A stretch of 48,030 bases of DNA from an uncultured Clostridia bacterium (GTDB taxonomy: Bacteria > Bacillota > Clostridia > Christensenellales > Borkfalkiaceae): assembly GCA_944372525.1 (NCBI GenBank), contig CALVZL010000011.1, positions 1 through 48,030 on the forward strand, in the 5' to 3' direction. The notes beneath the pieces were generated by a model. The model ran no database searches. It worked only from the letters and a program-made list of their open reading frames with translations, and had not been told where the DNA came from. The translations under genes were made by a program, and so were the position numbers. Below, one piece after another: positions 7,913 to 17,556 of the stretch; position 1 is the first letter of the stretch; every line of letters begins with the position of its first letter.

Positions 7913-9223
7913 TTATTTCAAAAATCCCTTGTAGTTCTTCATCATGATCTGCGACTGCAACTGTTTGTCAAACTCCAGTGCAACCGAAACAATGATCAGA
8001 ATTCCGGTCGTAGAGAACACGTTGATAAGGTCTACCGTCACAAAACTAAACACCAGCGACGGGATGAATGCGACGAGTGTCAGAAAGATCGCTCCGAAAA
8101 GCGTGATACGGTTGTTGATCCGCTTGAGATACTGCGCGGTCGGCTTTCCGGGCCGGATTCCCTGAATAAATCCGCCGTTCTGCTGGATCGATTTGCTCAC
8201 GTCTTCCGGATTGAACTGAATCGTTGCATAGAAGAAGGAGAATACAAAGATCAACACGCACAAAACCAAGACATAAAGCCAAGTCCCCGATCCAAACACG
8301 CTGTTCCACCACTCAAGCTCATCCGACCATGCGGGAACCAAGCTCATAATCATCGCGGGGAAGGAAATGATCGCAAACGCAAAGATGAGGGGCATGACGC
8401 CGCCGCCTGCTATCTTCATCGGAATCACGGAAGACTGTCCGCCGTACATCTTTGTTCCGCGGACCTGCTTTGCGTACTGTACGGGGATCTTGCGCTCGGC
8501 AAGATCGACGTAGACAATCGCAAAGAAAATAACTACGCTGAGAACCAGGAATCCGATCACTTCGAACAACGGACCGACGTCGTCCGCCGTAATGCTCGTA
8601 AGCTTCCCGAGAATGGACATCCCCGCAGTCGAGATGATACCGATGAAGATGATCATCGAAATACCGTTTCCGATCCCGTAATCGGTGATCCGCTCTCCCA
8701 GCCACATGACAAGCATCGCCCCTGCCGTGTAAATCACGGTCATATAGAGGACCGCAAGCCACTGGGTATTGAAAAACAGATCCCACTTGATGTCGGTACT
8801 CGAAGACATATCCCCAAATCCGCCGGCAAAATTGACAATAATACCGATTGCCTGAATAATTGCCAGAACGATGGTAATGATCCGGGTCAGATTGGTCAGC
8901 TTTCTTTTCCCTTCTTCGCCCTCTTTCGACCAACTTTCCAATCTGCGGATTCCCACGGTCAAAAGCTGAACGATAATGGAAGCGTTGATATAGGGACCGA
9001 TTCCGAGTGCAAACAGCGTCCCGGATTCGAGCGCACCGCCCGTGATCCCGCTCATCAGACTCAGAAAGTCGTTCTCGTTAACCGCCTGCTCCATCAAATT
9101 CCGCGCAAGTCCGGGCACGGGGATGTAACATCCCGCGCGAAAAACAAGAAGAAGCAGCAAAGTAATGAGCAGCTTTTTCCTGATCTCCGGACTGCGGAAG
9201 GCATTTTTCAACGTTTCAAACAT
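7913..9223 (-). CDS. secY: Preprotein translocase subunit SecY
   Basis: Core channel of the Sec translocon in the cytoplasmic membrane. The 436-residue product has ten hydrophobic segments. It starts with the cytosolic FRSPEIRKKLLIT region, has the plug region after the first membrane helix, and includes the conserved loop RKIPVQYAKQVRG that contacts SecA and the ribosome. It follows rplO as in other spc operons. The gap upstream contains a stable hairpin without a T-run. Confidence 0.97.
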   Translation of the reverse strand: MFETLKNAFRSPEIRKKLLITLLLLLVFRAGCYIPVPGLARNLMEQAVNENDFLSLMSGITGGALESGTLFALGIGPYINASIIVQLLTVGIRRLESWSKEGEEGKRKLTNLTRIITIVLAIIQAIGIIVNFAGGFGDMSSSTDIKWDLFFNTQWLAVLYMTVIYTAGAMLVMWLGERITDYGIGNGISMIIFIGIISTAGMSILGKLTSITADDVGPLFEVIGFLVLSVVIFFAIVYVDLAERKIPVQYAKQVRGTKMYGGQSSVIPMKIAGGGVMPLIFAFAIISFPAMIMSLVPAWSDELEWWNSVFGSGTWLYVLVLCVLIFVFSFFYATIQFNPEDVSKSIQQNGGFIQGIRPGKPTAQYLKRINNRITLFGAIFLTLVAFIPSLVFSFVTVDLINVFSTTGILIIVSVALEFDKQLQSQIMMKNYKGFLK

Positions 9224-9242
9224 AGTTTACTCCTGTTTTGCA

Positions 9243-9273
9243 CGAAAGGACGCGCCTGCGCATCGTCCTTTCG
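9243..9273 (-). other. Intercistronic hairpin between rplO and secY
   Basis: Ten-base perfect arms (CGAAAGGACG / CGTCCTTTCG) flank an 11-base loop in the rplO-secY gap. The minus strand afterwards is not T-rich, so termination is unlikely. It may mark an mRNA processing or stability boundary separating ribosomal from membrane-protein expression (inference). Confidence 0.45.
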
Positions 9274-9279
9274 GAGGGC

Positions 9280-9729
9280 TCAGCCGACGACTTCCGCCGT
9301 ACCGCCTGCCTTTTCGATCGCAGCTTTTGCACTTTCGGAAAACTTTACAGCCTTTACCGTAAGGGCGACCGCAATCTCGCCGTTTCCGAGTACTTTCAGC
9401 CCGGAATTGTTCTTGACCGCTTTTGCAAGCCCGTTTTCCATGACAAATCCGTAATCGACGACCGTCCCTGCGGGAAGATCGGCAAGTTCGGAAAGATTGA
9501 CGATCACATATTCCTTGCGGAACGCATTACGGAACCCGCGTTTGGGCACCCGTCTCGCAATCGGCATCTGACCGCCTTCGAAACCGGGTCTGACGCCGCC
9601 GCCGGAACGCGCCCACTGACCTTTATGGCCCTTTCCGCTTGTCTTGCCGAGTCCGGACCCGATGCCCCGTCCCAAACGCTTTTCCGAGGTTCTTGCTCCC
9701 TCTGCGGGAGATAACGTATCAATTCTCAT
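9280..9729 (-). CDS. rplO: 50S ribosomal protein L15
   Basis: Large-subunit assembly protein. The 149-residue sequence has the glycine/arginine-rich N-terminal tail ([20 protein letters not shown]) and the globular C-terminal domain ending [15 protein letters not shown]. The start at 9729 is fixed by AAGGAGG 6 bases upstream; an upstream extension to 9810 is the overlapping end of rpmD in another frame. It sits between rpmD and secY. Confidence 0.97.
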   Translation of the reverse strand: MRIDTLSPAEGARTSEKRLGRGIGSGLGKTSGKGHKGQWARSGGGVRPGFEGGQMPIARRVPKRGFRNAFRKEYVIVNLSELADLPAGTVVDYGFVMENGLAKAVKNNSGLKVLGNGEIAVALTVKAVKFSESAKAAIEKAGGTAEVVG

Positions 9730-9739
9730 TCCAGCCTCC

Positions 9740-9913
9740 TTAAACGTTCTCGACCTTGACGAGATGTGCCACTTTTTTGATCTGCCCCCATACCGCGGGG
9801 GATTCTTCAAACGTCCGTTCGGAACGGATCTTTTTCAGCCCGAGCGAAGCAACAGTCGCCTTCACCGACGCCACTTCTCCGATCGTGCTCTTAATTAACG
9901 TCACTTTAATCAT
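9740..9913 (-). CDS. rpmD: 50S ribosomal protein L30
   Basis: Small large-subunit protein of 57 residues, starting [12 protein letters not shown] and containing the usual [10 protein letters not shown]. It is short but complete, lies between rpsE and rplO in the canonical order, and ends 10 bases before the rplO start. The upstream GAGGAGG gives a good ribosome site. Confidence 0.95.
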   Translation of the reverse strand: MIKVTLIKSTIGEVASVKATVASLGLKKIRSERTFEESPAVWGQIKKVAHLVKVENV

Positions 9914-9923
9914 TGCGTCCTCC

Positions 9924-10442
9924 TCAGCCGACGACTTCTTCCACGGTCTTGCCGCGAAGCGCCGCGATCTCTTCCGCCGTCTTGAGACGCGAAAGTCCTT
10001 CGATCGTCGCCTTGATGCAGTTGACGGGATTCTGCGTACCGTGCGATTTCGTTCTGATGTTTTTGATCCCCGCGGCTTCCATCACCGCACGAACGGGACC
10101 GCCCGCAATTACGCCGGTACCGTATTCGGCAGGCATCATCAGCACGGCGCCTTTCCCGAACTTCCCGATCACTTCATGGGGAATGCTCGTCTCGACAACC
10201 GGTACGCTGATCAGGTTCTTTTTCGCTGCCTGTGTTGCCTTTTCGATCGCCTCGGGAACTTCCTTTGCCTTTCCCTGACCGTAACCGACCTTGCCGTTTC
10301 CGTCGCCGACTACGACAAGTGCCGCAAAGCGCATATTTCTGCCGCCTTTCACCGTCTTGCTGACACGGTTGATCCCGATCAGCTTTTTGATAAATCCGTC
10401 GTCCTGATCCTGTTTTCTTTGAGGTCTGTTTTCTCTTGCCAT
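9924..10442 (-). CDS. rpsE: 30S ribosomal protein S5
   Basis: Small-subunit protein with roles in decoding fidelity and mRNA unwinding at the entry channel. The 172 residues comprise the N-terminal double-stranded RNA-binding domain ([20 protein letters not shown]) and the C-terminal domain ([20 protein letters not shown]). Length and gene order (rplR-rpsE-rpmD) are standard. Confidence 0.97.
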   Translation of the reverse strand: MARENRPQRKQDQDDGFIKKLIGINRVSKTVKGGRNMRFAALVVVGDGNGKVGYGQGKAKEVPEAIEKATQAAKKNLISVPVVETSIPHEVIGKFGKGAVLMMPAEYGTGVIAGGPVRAVMEAAGIKNIRTKSHGTQNPVNCIKATIEGLSRLKTAEEIAALRGKTVEEVVG

Positions 10443-10458
10443 GATCTCTCTCCTCTCG

Positions 10459-10827
10459 TCAGAATTTCAGTCCGGCATCCCGAGCGCCGTCGGCAACCGC
10501 CTTCACACGCCCCGTATAGAGATAACCGCCTCTGTCGAACACAACCGCCTCGATCCCTTTCTCTTTTGCACGCTCGCCGATCGCTTTGCCGACCAGTTTC
10601 GCAGCCTCCGTCTTGGTCTTGCCGGAAATCTGCTCGCGAACGCCTTTCTCCAGTGTGGAAGCGGAGACAATCGTTACTCCTTTTTCGTCGTCGATCACCT
10701 GCGCGTAGATATGATTGAGACTTCTGTAAACGCTCAGACGAGGCGTTGCTGCAGTCCCGGATACATGTTTGCGGACGCGGGCATGACGGCGCTGTCTGAC
10801 CGAATTTTTATCAATTTTCGTTATCAT
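10459..10827 (-). CDS. rplR: 50S ribosomal protein L18
   Basis: Binds 5S rRNA in the central protuberance with L5. The 122-residue protein has the family motifs [32 protein letters not shown] and the C-terminal [20 protein letters not shown]. It lies between rplF and rpsE with short gaps, consistent with co-transcription. Confidence 0.97.
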   Translation of the reverse strand: MITKIDKNSVRQRRHARVRKHVSGTAATPRLSVYRSLNHIYAQVIDDEKGVTIVSASTLEKGVREQISGKTKTEAAKLVGKAIGERAKEKGIEAVVFDRGGYLYTGRVKAVADGARDAGLKF

Positions 10828-10840
10828 GATTTACGCTCCT

Positions 10841-11389
10841 TTACTTCTTACCCTTGCCCGAAGTCTTGCCTTCCTTATGCTCCACGTTTTCGCCCTTATA
10901 GCGAATTCCGTATCCGTGATAAGGTTCCGGCTTGCGAATCGCTCTCAGATCTGCCGCGACCTGTCCGACGAGCGCCTTGTCAATCCCGCTCACGGTAATC
11001 TCGGTCTGCGTAGGGCACTCCAGCTTGATCCCTTCCGGTTCGACAAACTCGATAGGATGAGAGAATCCGACGTTCAGAACAAGTTTATTGCCCTGCTTTG
11101 CCACTTTCCAGCCGACGCCGCGCACTTCGAGCCCCTTTACGAAACCTTCCGAAACGCCCTTGACCATATCCGCGATCAAAGCGCGATAGAGTCCGTGCAG
11201 AGCACCTGTTTCCGCTTCCTCGTCAAGTGCGAGAACGCTGATCTGTCCGTTTTCCGCCTTGACCTCAATCGCTCCCGTGACCGCACGGCTGAGCGTGCCT
11301 TTAGCGCCTTTCACCGTGACCACGGAATTTTCAAATTTAATTTCGACACCCGCGGGGATCGCGATACTCATTTTACCGATTCTCGACAT
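10841..11389 (-). CDS. rplF: 50S ribosomal protein L6
   Basis: Large-subunit protein near the factor-binding site. The 182 residues have two repeated domains, beginning SRIGKMSIAIPAGVEIKF and ending with the signature PEPYHGYGIRYKGE. The ATG at 11389 was chosen because GAGGAGGGG lies 5 bases upstream. A five-codon upstream extension is possible but overlaps the ribosome site. Confidence 0.97.
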   Translation of the reverse strand: MSRIGKMSIAIPAGVEIKFENSVVTVKGAKGTLSRAVTGAIEVKAENGQISVLALDEEAETGALHGLYRALIADMVKGVSEGFVKGLEVRGVGWKVAKQGNKLVLNVGFSHPIEFVEPEGIKLECPTQTEITVSGIDKALVGQVAADLRAIRKPEPYHGYGIRYKGENVEHKEGKTSGKGKK

Positions 11390-11400
11390 AACTCCCCTCC

Positions 11401-11802
11401 TCAATAGACATAGCAGAGCACTTCGCCGCCGACATTTTCGCGCTTCGCCTGCTTATCCGTCATAATACCCCGGTTGGTGGATACGATCGCAATGCCGTAA
11501 CCGCCCAGGACCTTGGGCATCTCCTGTGCGCCGCTGTAAGTTCTCAGTCCCGGCTTGCTGACCCGTTTCAGTCCGCCGATCACCGAGCGATTGTCTTCCG
11601 TATACTTGAGCGTAATGAGAATCTTCCCGTTATACTCGTCTTCTACCAGTTTGACGTCCTTTACATACCCTTCTTCGAGCATGATGCGGGCAATCTCCTG
11701 TTTCATCTTGGAAGAAGGAATTTCGACCGTCTCCTTTTTGACAGTGAGCGCATTCCTGATTCTTGTAAGCATATCTGCAATGGGATCCGTCATCTCTGCC
11801 AC
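11401..11802 (-). CDS. rpsH: 30S ribosomal protein S8
   Basis: Primary 16S rRNA-binding protein of the central domain; in E. coli it represses the spc operon. The 133-residue protein starts [14 protein letters not shown] and ends with the signature [20 protein letters not shown]. It lies 4 bases after rpsZ and 11 before the rplF start, fully inside the superoperon. Confidence 0.97.
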   Translation of the reverse strand: MAEMTDPIADMLTRIRNALTVKKETVEIPSSKMKQEIARIMLEEGYVKDVKLVEDEYNGKILITLKYTEDNRSVIGGLKRVSKPGLRTYSGAQEMPKVLGGYGIAIVSTNRGIMTDKQAKRENVGGEVLCYVY

Positions 11803-11806
11803 CTCC

Positions 11807-11992
11807 TTACCAGCTCGACTTCTTTACGCCGGGGATCTGTCCTTTATACGCAAGATTTCTGAAACAGATACGGCAAATTCCGTATTTTCTCAGAACCGCA
11901 TGCGGTCTTCCGCAGATCGAGCAACGGGTATATGCTCGCGTGGAAAACTTAGGCGTCTTTTGCTGCTTATTTATCATCGACTTTTTTGCCAT
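11807..11992 (-). CDS. rpsZ: 30S ribosomal protein S14, zinc type
   Basis: Small-subunit head protein of 61 residues. The two C-x2-C pairs (CSICG and CRICF) form the zinc knuckle of the short S14 found as the housekeeping form in Gram-positives. It ends with the usual GVKKSSW. It lies between rplE and rpsH as expected. Confidence 0.97.
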   Translation of the reverse strand: MAKKSMINKQQKTPKFSTRAYTRCSICGRPHAVLRKYGICRICFRNLAYKGQIPGVKKSSW

Positions 11993-12002
11993 GTCATTCT
12001 CC

Positions 12003-12632
12003 TCACTTTCTGAAGGGCATTCCGAGCGCTTTCAGAAGTTCTCTCGCTTCCTCGTCTGTCTGTGCCGTCGTCACGATGCAGACATCCATGCCTCTGATTT
12101 TCTCCACCTGATCATAGGTGATTTCCGGGAAGATCAGCTGCTCCTTGAGACCGACTGCGTAGTTGCCTCTGCCGTCGAACGCTTTGGCGGAGACCCCGCG
12201 GAAGTCGCGGACTCGGGGAAGAGCGATGGATACGAGTTTGTCGTAAAAGTCATACATTCTTCTGCCGCGGAGAGTGACTTTCAAACCGATGTTCATTCCC
12301 TCTCTGACTTTAAAGTTTGCAACGGATTTCGTCGCCTTGCAGTAAACAGGCTTCTGTCCCGAGATCTGCTTCAATTCGTTTTCGATGATCTGCATGGACT
12401 TCTGATTTTCCTTGATGTCGCCCAAACCCGTGTTGATCACGATCTTTTCGAGGCGAGGAACCTGCATGACCGACTTATAGCCGAATTTTTTCATGAGGTA
12501 AGGTACGATCTCCGTGTCGTAACGCACCTTCACTCTGCTCGGCTCGCGCACTTCCGGCTTCGCGGAAGCCTGCTGCTGTTTTGCCTTTGCCGCGGGTTTC
12601 TTTGCCGCGTCGGCGCTCTTCTTTTCTGCCAT
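12003..12632 (-). CDS. rplE: 50S ribosomal protein L5 with N-terminal extension
   Basis: 5S rRNA-binding protein that contacts the P-site tRNA. The core ([18 protein letters not shown] onward to FPEITYDQ and the C-terminal GMPFRK) is standard at about 179 residues. It is preceded by about 30 alanine- and lysine-rich residues that are absent from most L5 proteins. No better start exists inside the core, and the upstream ATG has an AAGGAG-like site. The tail resembles the low-complexity tail of L24 encoded just upstream. Confidence 0.95.
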   Translation of the reverse strand: MAEKKSADAAKKPAAKAKQQQASAKPEVREPSRVKVRYDTEIVPYLMKKFGYKSVMQVPRLEKIVINTGLGDIKENQKSMQIIENELKQISGQKPVYCKATKSVANFKVREGMNIGLKVTLRGRRMYDFYDKLVSIALPRVRDFRGVSAKAFDGRGNYAVGLKEQLIFPEITYDQVEKIRGMDVCIVTTAQTDEEARELLKALGMPFRK

Positions 12633-12654
12633 AATAACTCCTTATCCGCCGGCC

Positions 12655-13110
12655 TTATTCTTCGCCCGTGACAGCGGACGTGCTCTCGGCGGAAGTCTGT
12701 CCCTCTTCGGCATTCTTCGCACTGCGCTTTCTCGTTCTCTTCTTGGGCGCTTCCGTCTTTTCCGCCGCAGCGTCTTTCGCTTTGGCCTTTTTGACATACG
12801 CCTTGTCGAGAACCGCACCGCATTTCTTGCATACGCGCACGCTCTTTCCGTCCACTTCGGTATGACCGACTCTCGTCGCCTTCCCGCATTTTTCGCAGAC
12901 AACTTCCACGTTGGAGACATCGATCGGGCTCTCTTCCGTCACGATCTTGCTCGTCTCGTTCGCCTTCCTTGCCTTCTCATGCTTGTGGACGATGTTCACG
13001 CCCTCGACGATCACCCGTCCCGTCTTGGGATAGGTTGCGAGGACTTTTCCCTGCTTCCCTTTGTACTTGCCCGTCAGAACGAGCACGTTATCGTTTACTT
13101 TAATGTTCAT
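12655..13110 (-). CDS. rplX: 50S ribosomal protein L24 with C-terminal extension
   Basis: Assembly-initiating large-subunit protein. Residues 1-105 are typical: a KOW segment (VLVLTGKYKGKQGKVL) and a zinc-ribbon-like region with CEKCG and CKKCG. The remaining 45 or so residues form a lysine/alanine/glutamate-rich low-complexity tail, making the protein 151 residues instead of about 105. It lies between rplN and rplE. The tail has no recognisable domain and may be disordered. Confidence 0.95.
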   Translation of the reverse strand: MNIKVNDNVLVLTGKYKGKQGKVLATYPKTGRVIVEGVNIVHKHEKARKANETSKIVTEESPIDVSNVEVVCEKCGKATRVGHTEVDGKSVRVCKKCGAVLDKAYVKKAKAKDAAAEKTEAPKKRTRKRSAKNAEEGQTSAESTSAVTGEE

Positions 13111-13122
13111 CTGCGGACCTCC

Positions 13123-13491
13123 TCAGAGTACTTCGGGCGCCAGAGAGATGATTCTCATGTAGTCCTTCTCTCTCAGCTCTCTTGCGATGGGCCCGAAAAT
13201 ACGGGTCCCTTTCGGTTGCTTCTGGCTGTCAATAATGACTGCTGCATTGTCGTCGAAACGGATATACGTCCCGTCCGGACGGCGGATGCCTTTCGCGCTT
13301 CTCACGATGACCGCCTTGACAACGTCGCCTTTCTTGACCGCGCCGCCCGGGGTCGCCGTTTTCACAGACGCCACAATGACGTCCCCAATGTTGCCGCATC
13401 TGCGGAAGGAGCCGCCCAGAACACGGATACACATGAGCTCCTTTGCCCCCGAGTTGTCCGCCGCTTTCAGCCTTGTTTGAGGTTGTATCAT
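13123..13491 (-). CDS. rplN: 50S ribosomal protein L14
   Basis: Large-subunit protein at the interface with the small subunit, also the binding site for the silencing factor RsfS. The 122-residue sequence matches family signatures: [20 protein letters not shown] at the N-terminus, [15 protein letters not shown], and the C-terminal [19 protein letters not shown]. Placement between rpsQ and rplX is canonical. Confidence 0.98.
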   Translation of the reverse strand: MIQPQTRLKAADNSGAKELMCIRVLGGSFRRCGNIGDVIVASVKTATPGGAVKKGDVVKAVIVRSAKGIRRPDGTYIRFDDNAAVIIDSQKQPKGTRIFGPIARELREKDYMRIISLAPEVL

Positions 13492-13510
13492 AGCTCTTTC
13501 TCCTTATTCC

Positions 13511-13765
13511 TTACTTGGCCTTTTCAACGATCTCGGCGACTCTCCAGTTCTTATCCTTGCTGAGCTTCCTCGTCTCGACGATCCGCACCTTGTCGCCCAC
13601 GCCGCATTCATTCTCCTCGTCGTGCGCCTTAAACCGCCTGGTCTTCGTAATCGTCTTTTTATAGACGGGATGCGTGCTCTTGTCCGTCACCGCGACAATG
13701 ACCGTTTTATCCATCTTGTCGGAAACAACAATTCCGACTCTTTCTTTTCTCAGATTTCTTTCCAT
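13511..13765 (-). CDS. rpsQ: 30S ribosomal protein S17
   Basis: OB-fold protein binding the 5' domain of 16S rRNA. The 84-residue product carries [16 protein letters not shown] and [18 protein letters not shown]. The ATG at 13765 was chosen, with AAGGTG 6 bases upstream; a GTG three codons earlier would overlap that ribosome site. It lies between rpmC and rplN. Confidence 0.96.
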   Translation of the reverse strand: MERNLRKERVGIVVSDKMDKTVIVAVTDKSTHPVYKKTITKTRRFKAHDEENECGVGDKVRIVETRKLSKDKNWRVAEIVEKAK

Positions 13766-13775
13766 TATCGTCACC

Positions 13776-13970
13776 TTATGCCTTCAGCTCCCGCGCACGG
13801 ATCTCCGTATTCACTCTCGCTATGTCCCGCTTGCACGTTCTGATAGAAACGGGATTCTCAAGCTGTCCGGACGCATGACGGAAACGGAGATTGAACAACT
13901 CGCTCTTCAGATCCTTTAGCTTCTTGTCGAGTTCTTCGTCTGTCATATTATGAAATTCGTTGCCCTTCAT
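13776..13970 (-). CDS. rpmC: 50S ribosomal protein L29
   Basis: Two-helix protein at the peptide exit, part of the docking site for SRP and trigger factor. The 64 residues include the signature [20 protein letters not shown]. Its ATG overlaps the rplP TGA by one base, so translation is likely coupled. Confidence 0.97.
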   Translation of the reverse strand: MKGNEFHNMTDEELDKKLKDLKSELFNLRFRHASGQLENPVSIRTCKRDIARVNTEIRARELKA

Positions 13971-14416
13971 CAGACTTCACCGCCTTCTGCCGCATTTTCG
14001 AGAGATTCGACCTCTTTCTTGACAAATTTGCATTTGATGGGCAGTTTGTGTCCCGCAAGGCGCATTGCCTCGCGCGCAACGTCTTCGGGAACACCCGCCA
14101 TTTCAAACAGAACTCTGCCCGGCTTTACGACCGCAACCCAAAATTCCACCGCGCCCTTTCCGGATCCCATGCGGGCTTCCGCGGGATGGCGGGTAATGGG
14201 CTTATGCGGGAAGATGTCGATCCAGACCTGCCCGCCGCGCTTGATGAAACGTGTCATGGCAATACGGGCAGCCTCGATCTGATTGGATTTGATCCAGCCC
14301 GCTTCTTCGGCCATGAGTCCGTATTCACCGTATGCGATGAAATTACCTTTCTGCGCACAACCCTTCATCTTGCCGCGGTGCTGTTTTCTTCTTTTCACTC
14401 TCTTGGGGATTAACAT
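13970..14416 (-). CDS. rplP: 50S ribosomal protein L16
   Basis: Large-subunit protein near the A site, needed for tRNA accommodation. The 148-residue protein starts [17 protein letters not shown] and contains [13 protein letters not shown] and the [19 protein letters not shown] loop. Its start overlaps the stop of rpsC by one base and its stop overlaps the rpmC start by one base, giving a tightly coupled three-gene block. Confidence 0.98.
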   Translation of the reverse strand: MLIPKRVKRRKQHRGKMKGCAQKGNFIAYGEYGLMAEEAGWIKSNQIEAARIAMTRFIKRGGQVWIDIFPHKPITRHPAEARMGSGKGAVEFWVAVVKPGRVLFEMAGVPEDVAREAMRLAGHKLPIKCKFVKKEVESLENAAEGGEV

Positions 14417-15075
14417 TACCTGCCTCCTTCCGGCTTCTTTCCGGATCCGAGAATCTCTCCCTTATAGATCCAGCACTTGACGCCGATCATGCCAAAGGTC
14501 GTATGTGCTTCCGCGAATCCGTAATCGATGTCCGCGCGCAATGTCTGAAGAGGAATGCTCCCTTCGTGATAATGCTCGCTTCCTGCGATTTCGCGTCCGT
14601 CCAAACGGCCGCCGACCTGGATCTTCACGCCCCTGACGCCTGCACGCATCGTCTTCCCGATCGCCTGCTTGATCGCACGGCGGAAAGACATACGCTTTTC
14701 GAGCTGCGCCGCAACGCTTTCTGCAACGAGCTGCGCATCCGCATCCACTTTTCTCACTTCCGTCACGTTGATGATGACCTGCTTGCCCTTTGTCAGCTTC
14801 GCAAGATCCTTCTTGATGACTTCGATCTCCGAACCGGCTTTCCCGATCAGCACGCCGGGACGGCCCGTATAGATGGTGACGACGATCTTTCCCGCAGCCC
14901 TCTCGATGAGAATTTTGGAAACCGCCGCCGCATAGTATTTCTTTTTGATGAACGTGCGGATATTGTAATCTTCTTTGAGATAAACGGAAAATTCCTTCTT
15001 ATCGGCATACCACTGCGTATCCCAACCTTTGATGACGCCGACTCTTAATCCGTGAGGATTGACTTTCTGTCCCAT
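14416..15075 (-). CDS. rpsC: 30S ribosomal protein S3
   Basis: Forms part of the mRNA entry tunnel. The 219-residue protein has the N-terminal [20 protein letters not shown], a KH domain with [20 protein letters not shown], and the C-terminal domain with [19 protein letters not shown]. It follows rplV and overlaps rplP by one base. Length and motifs are standard. Confidence 0.98.
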   Translation of the reverse strand: MGQKVNPHGLRVGVIKGWDTQWYADKKEFSVYLKEDYNIRTFIKKKYYAAAVSKILIERAAGKIVVTIYTGRPGVLIGKAGSEIEVIKKDLAKLTKGKQVIINVTEVRKVDADAQLVAESVAAQLEKRMSFRRAIKQAIGKTMRAGVRGVKIQVGGRLDGREIAGSEHYHEGSIPLQTLRADIDYGFAEAHTTFGMIGVKCWIYKGEILGSGKKPEGGR

Positions 15076-15076
15076 G

Positions 15077-15478
15077 TTAGATCTCTCCCTCCGCTTTCTT
15101 TACGTCCAAAATAACCGTAATGTGACTCGTTCTCTTGAGGATTGCGTGCCCTCTTCCCTTGGAAACCGGCTGCATCCGTTTGAACACCGCGCCGCCGTCC
15201 GCAAAGCACGCCGCCACATACAGATCACCCCTGTCCATTCCGCGGTTGTGTTCCGCATTGGCAACCGCGCTCATCAATACCTTTTTGGTGGGAGCCGCGC
15301 CGCCGTTCGGGCAGTGCTCCAGGATCGCCTTCGCCTCCGCCACGCTCTTGCCGCGGATGAGATCGAGCACCCGTCTCACCTTATAGGGAGAAATTCTGAT
15401 ATATTTTGCAACGGCATACGGACGTTTTTCCCGAGCTTCTTCGACCCGCACTGCCTTTTTCTTCATATTACCCGCCAT
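15077..15478 (-). CDS. rplV: 50S ribosomal protein L22
   Basis: Lines the exit tunnel and is a site of macrolide-resistance changes. The 133 residues contain [19 protein letters not shown] and a C-terminal beta-hairpin region ([18 protein letters not shown]). The N-terminus has about 20 extra basic and acidic residues. The start at 15478 has GGAGG about 10 bases upstream. Confidence 0.97.
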   Translation of the reverse strand: MAGNMKKKAVRVEEAREKRPYAVAKYIRISPYKVRRVLDLIRGKSVAEAKAILEHCPNGGAAPTKKVLMSAVANAEHNRGMDRGDLYVAACFADGGAVFKRMQPVSKGRGHAILKRTSHITVILDVKKAEGEI

Positions 15479-15493
15479 TGTCCTGCTACCTCC

Positions 15494-15772
15494 TTATTTC
15501 CCGGGCGACGTCGTCTTCGCGGTGTGCCCGCGGAAGGTTCTCGTAGGCGCGAACTCACCGAGCTTGCAACCCACCATATCTTCGGTGATATACACGGGTA
15601 CATGTTTTCTGCCGTCGTAAACGGCAATCGTATGCCCGACCATCTGAGGGAAGATCGTCGACGCTCTCGACCAGGTCTTGAGCACCTTCTTCTCGTTCGC
15701 TTCGTTCATTGCCTCGATCCTTTGCAGAAGTTTGGCTTCTACATAGGGGCCTTTCTTGACACTTCTCGACAT
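15494..15772 (-). CDS. rpsS: 30S ribosomal protein S19
   Basis: Head protein forming a complex with S13. The 92-residue sequence starts [18 protein letters not shown] and has the signature [20 protein letters not shown] followed by [14 protein letters not shown]. It lies between rplB and rplV with ordinary spacing. Confidence 0.98.
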   Translation of the reverse strand: MSRSVKKGPYVEAKLLQRIEAMNEANEKKVLKTWSRASTIFPQMVGHTIAVYDGRKHVPVYITEDMVGCKLGEFAPTRTFRGHTAKTTSPGK

Positions 15773-15785
15773 TGTCTCTCCCTCC

Positions 15786-16613
15786 TCAGTTGATTCTCTT
15801 CAGGATGAATTTGCTCGTCGGATTCTTTTTCTTTCTCGTCTTATATCCGAGAGCGGGTTTGCCCCAAGGCGTCTCCGGTCCCGCATGACCGACGGGAGAC
15901 TTTCCTTCGCCGCCGCCGTGAGGGTGGTCGTTGGGGTTCATGACCGAACCGCGCACGGTAGGTCTGATCCCGAGATGGCGGGTCTTGCCCGCTTTCCCGA
16001 CGCGGATGATCTCATGCTCGACATTTCCGACCTGCCCGATCGTTGCCTTGCAGACCGCGGGAATGAGCCGCATTTCGCCGGAAGGCATCTTCACCGTCGC
16101 ATATCCGTTTTCGCAAGCCATGATCTGCGCAGAAATCCCCGCGCTCCTCGCGATCTGTCCGCCTCTGCCGGGCTTGAGCTCAATGTTGTGTACCATCGTG
16201 CCGACGGGAATCTCCGACAGGCAGAGTGCATTGCCGACCTTGATGTCAGCTCCGGTTCCGCTGACGACCTTATCGCCGACGTTCAGTCCGATCGGAGCAA
16301 GAATATATCTCTTCTCGCCGTCTGCATAAAAAAGGAGTGCGATGTTGGCGCTGCGGTTGGGATCGTACTGGATGCTCTTGACCGTTGCGGGGATCCCGTC
16401 CTTGTTGCGCTTGAAATCAATGATGCGGTACTTGCGCTTGTTGCCGCCGCCGATGTGTCTTACGGTAATTCTTCCCGCATTGTTTCTGCCGCCCGATTTG
16501 CGCTGATCTTCCAGAAGCGCGCGCTCGGGTTTCGCCTTGGCGATCTCCCCGTATGCGGGGACCGTCATCAAACGACGGGCGGGCGAAGTGGGTTTATATC
16601 TCTTGACTGCCAT
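15786..16613 (-). CDS. rplB: 50S ribosomal protein L2
   Basis: Conserved protein close to the peptidyl transferase centre and needed for subunit joining. The 275 residues include the RNA-binding N-terminal domain, the SH3-like middle, and the C-terminal signature [19 protein letters not shown] with the conserved histidine. It lies between rplW and rpsS. Nothing is unusual. Confidence 0.98.
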   Translation of the reverse strand: MAVKRYKPTSPARRLMTVPAYGEIAKAKPERALLEDQRKSGGRNNAGRITVRHIGGGNKRKYRIIDFKRNKDGIPATVKSIQYDPNRSANIALLFYADGEKRYILAPIGLNVGDKVVSGTGADIKVGNALCLSEIPVGTMVHNIELKPGRGGQIARSAGISAQIMACENGYATVKMPSGEMRLIPAVCKATIGQVGNVEHEIIRVGKAGKTRHLGIRPTVRGSVMNPNDHPHGGGEGKSPVGHAGPETPWGKPALGYKTRKKKNPTSKFILKRIN

Positions 16614-16631
16614 TGCTGTTATCCTCCGATA

Positions 16632-16922
16632 TTACGACAACGAGTTGAAGTGCTCGATGGGCTTAGACGTTGCTTTGAGCTGAACGATCGCCTTTTTGGT
16701 CGCAGGGGTATATCCCACGTCCCTGCCCCTTCTTTTGCGCTTTCCGGGACAAGTCACGGTATTGACTCCCGCGACCTGAACGCCGAACATCTTTTCGATT
16801 GCGATCTTGATCTGCGTCTTGTTCGCCGTCTTCGCCACGACAAAGGTATATTTTTTCTCTGCGATTCCGTCGTATCCCTTCTCGGTCAGAACGGGTTTCA
16901 GAATGATGTCTTCCGGTGTCAT
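16632..16922 (-). CDS. rplW: 50S ribosomal protein L23
   Basis: Exit-tunnel protein that docks trigger factor and SRP. The 96-residue product has ILKPVLTEKGYDGIAEKKYT and GKRKRRGRDVGYTPATKKAI. Its start overlaps the end of rplD by 4 bases (ATGA), so translation is probably coupled. Confidence 0.97.
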   Translation of the reverse strand: MTPEDIILKPVLTEKGYDGIAEKKYTFVVAKTANKTQIKIAIEKMFGVQVAGVNTVTCPGKRKRRGRDVGYTPATKKAIVQLKATSKPIEHFNSLS

Positions 16923-17545
16923 ACCGCGTATGCCTCCTCGAGTTTTTTCACCGAACCCTTCGTAAGCACCACGACGGCGTTCGACACGATCTCATAGGTG
17001 TTGATTTCGGAGACGGCAAGCGTCGTAAACTTCTCGATGTTGCGCGCTGCGAGAATGACGTCTCTGTCGTTTTCATCCATGATGACGACGGTGCGCTTGT
17101 CGAGACCGAGCGCCTTTCTGAACGCCTCCATCTCTTTCGTCTTGGGAGCGGAGACCTTCAGTTCGTCCACGACGACGAGCTCGCCGTCCGCCACTTTCTT
17201 GGAAAGCGCGGAAAGAAGCGCGCCGATCCTTGCCTTATCGTTCATCTTTTTGGAAAAATCGCGGGACTTCGGCGCGAACACAACGCCGCCTTTCGTCCAC
17301 TGAGGCGCGCGGATGCTGCCCTGACGCGCTCTGCCCGTACCCTTCTGTCTCCAGGGCTTTACGCCGCCGCCGCGGACTTCCGTCCTGGTCAGCGCGGACT
17401 TCGTCCCCTGCCGGTTGTTCGCGAGATAGGTCACGACCGCCTGATGAATGAGGGGCTCGTTGTATTCGACGCCGAACACTTTGTCGCTGAGCTCGATCTC
17501 CCCGACTTCGACCCCCTGCATATTGTAAACTTTCACGTTTGCCAT
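16919..17545 (-). CDS. rplD: 50S ribosomal protein L4
   Basis: Exit-tunnel protein; in E. coli it represses its own S10 operon by attenuation and translational control. The 208 residues include the tunnel loop RGGGVKPWRQKGTGRARQGS and the family C-terminal part. It follows rplC and overlaps rplW by 4 bases. A possible attenuator in the rpsJ leader is a conceivable target, but that is only inference. Confidence 0.98.
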   Translation of the reverse strand: MANVKVYNMQGVEVGEIELSDKVFGVEYNEPLIHQAVVTYLANNRQGTKSALTRTEVRGGGVKPWRQKGTGRARQGSIRAPQWTKGGVVFAPKSRDFSKKMNDKARIGALLSALSKKVADGELVVVDELKVSAPKTKEMEAFRKALGLDKRTVVIMDENDRDVILAARNIEKFTTLAVSEINTYEIVSNAVVVLTKGSVKKLEEAYAV

Positions 17546-17556
17546 GTCAATTCTCC

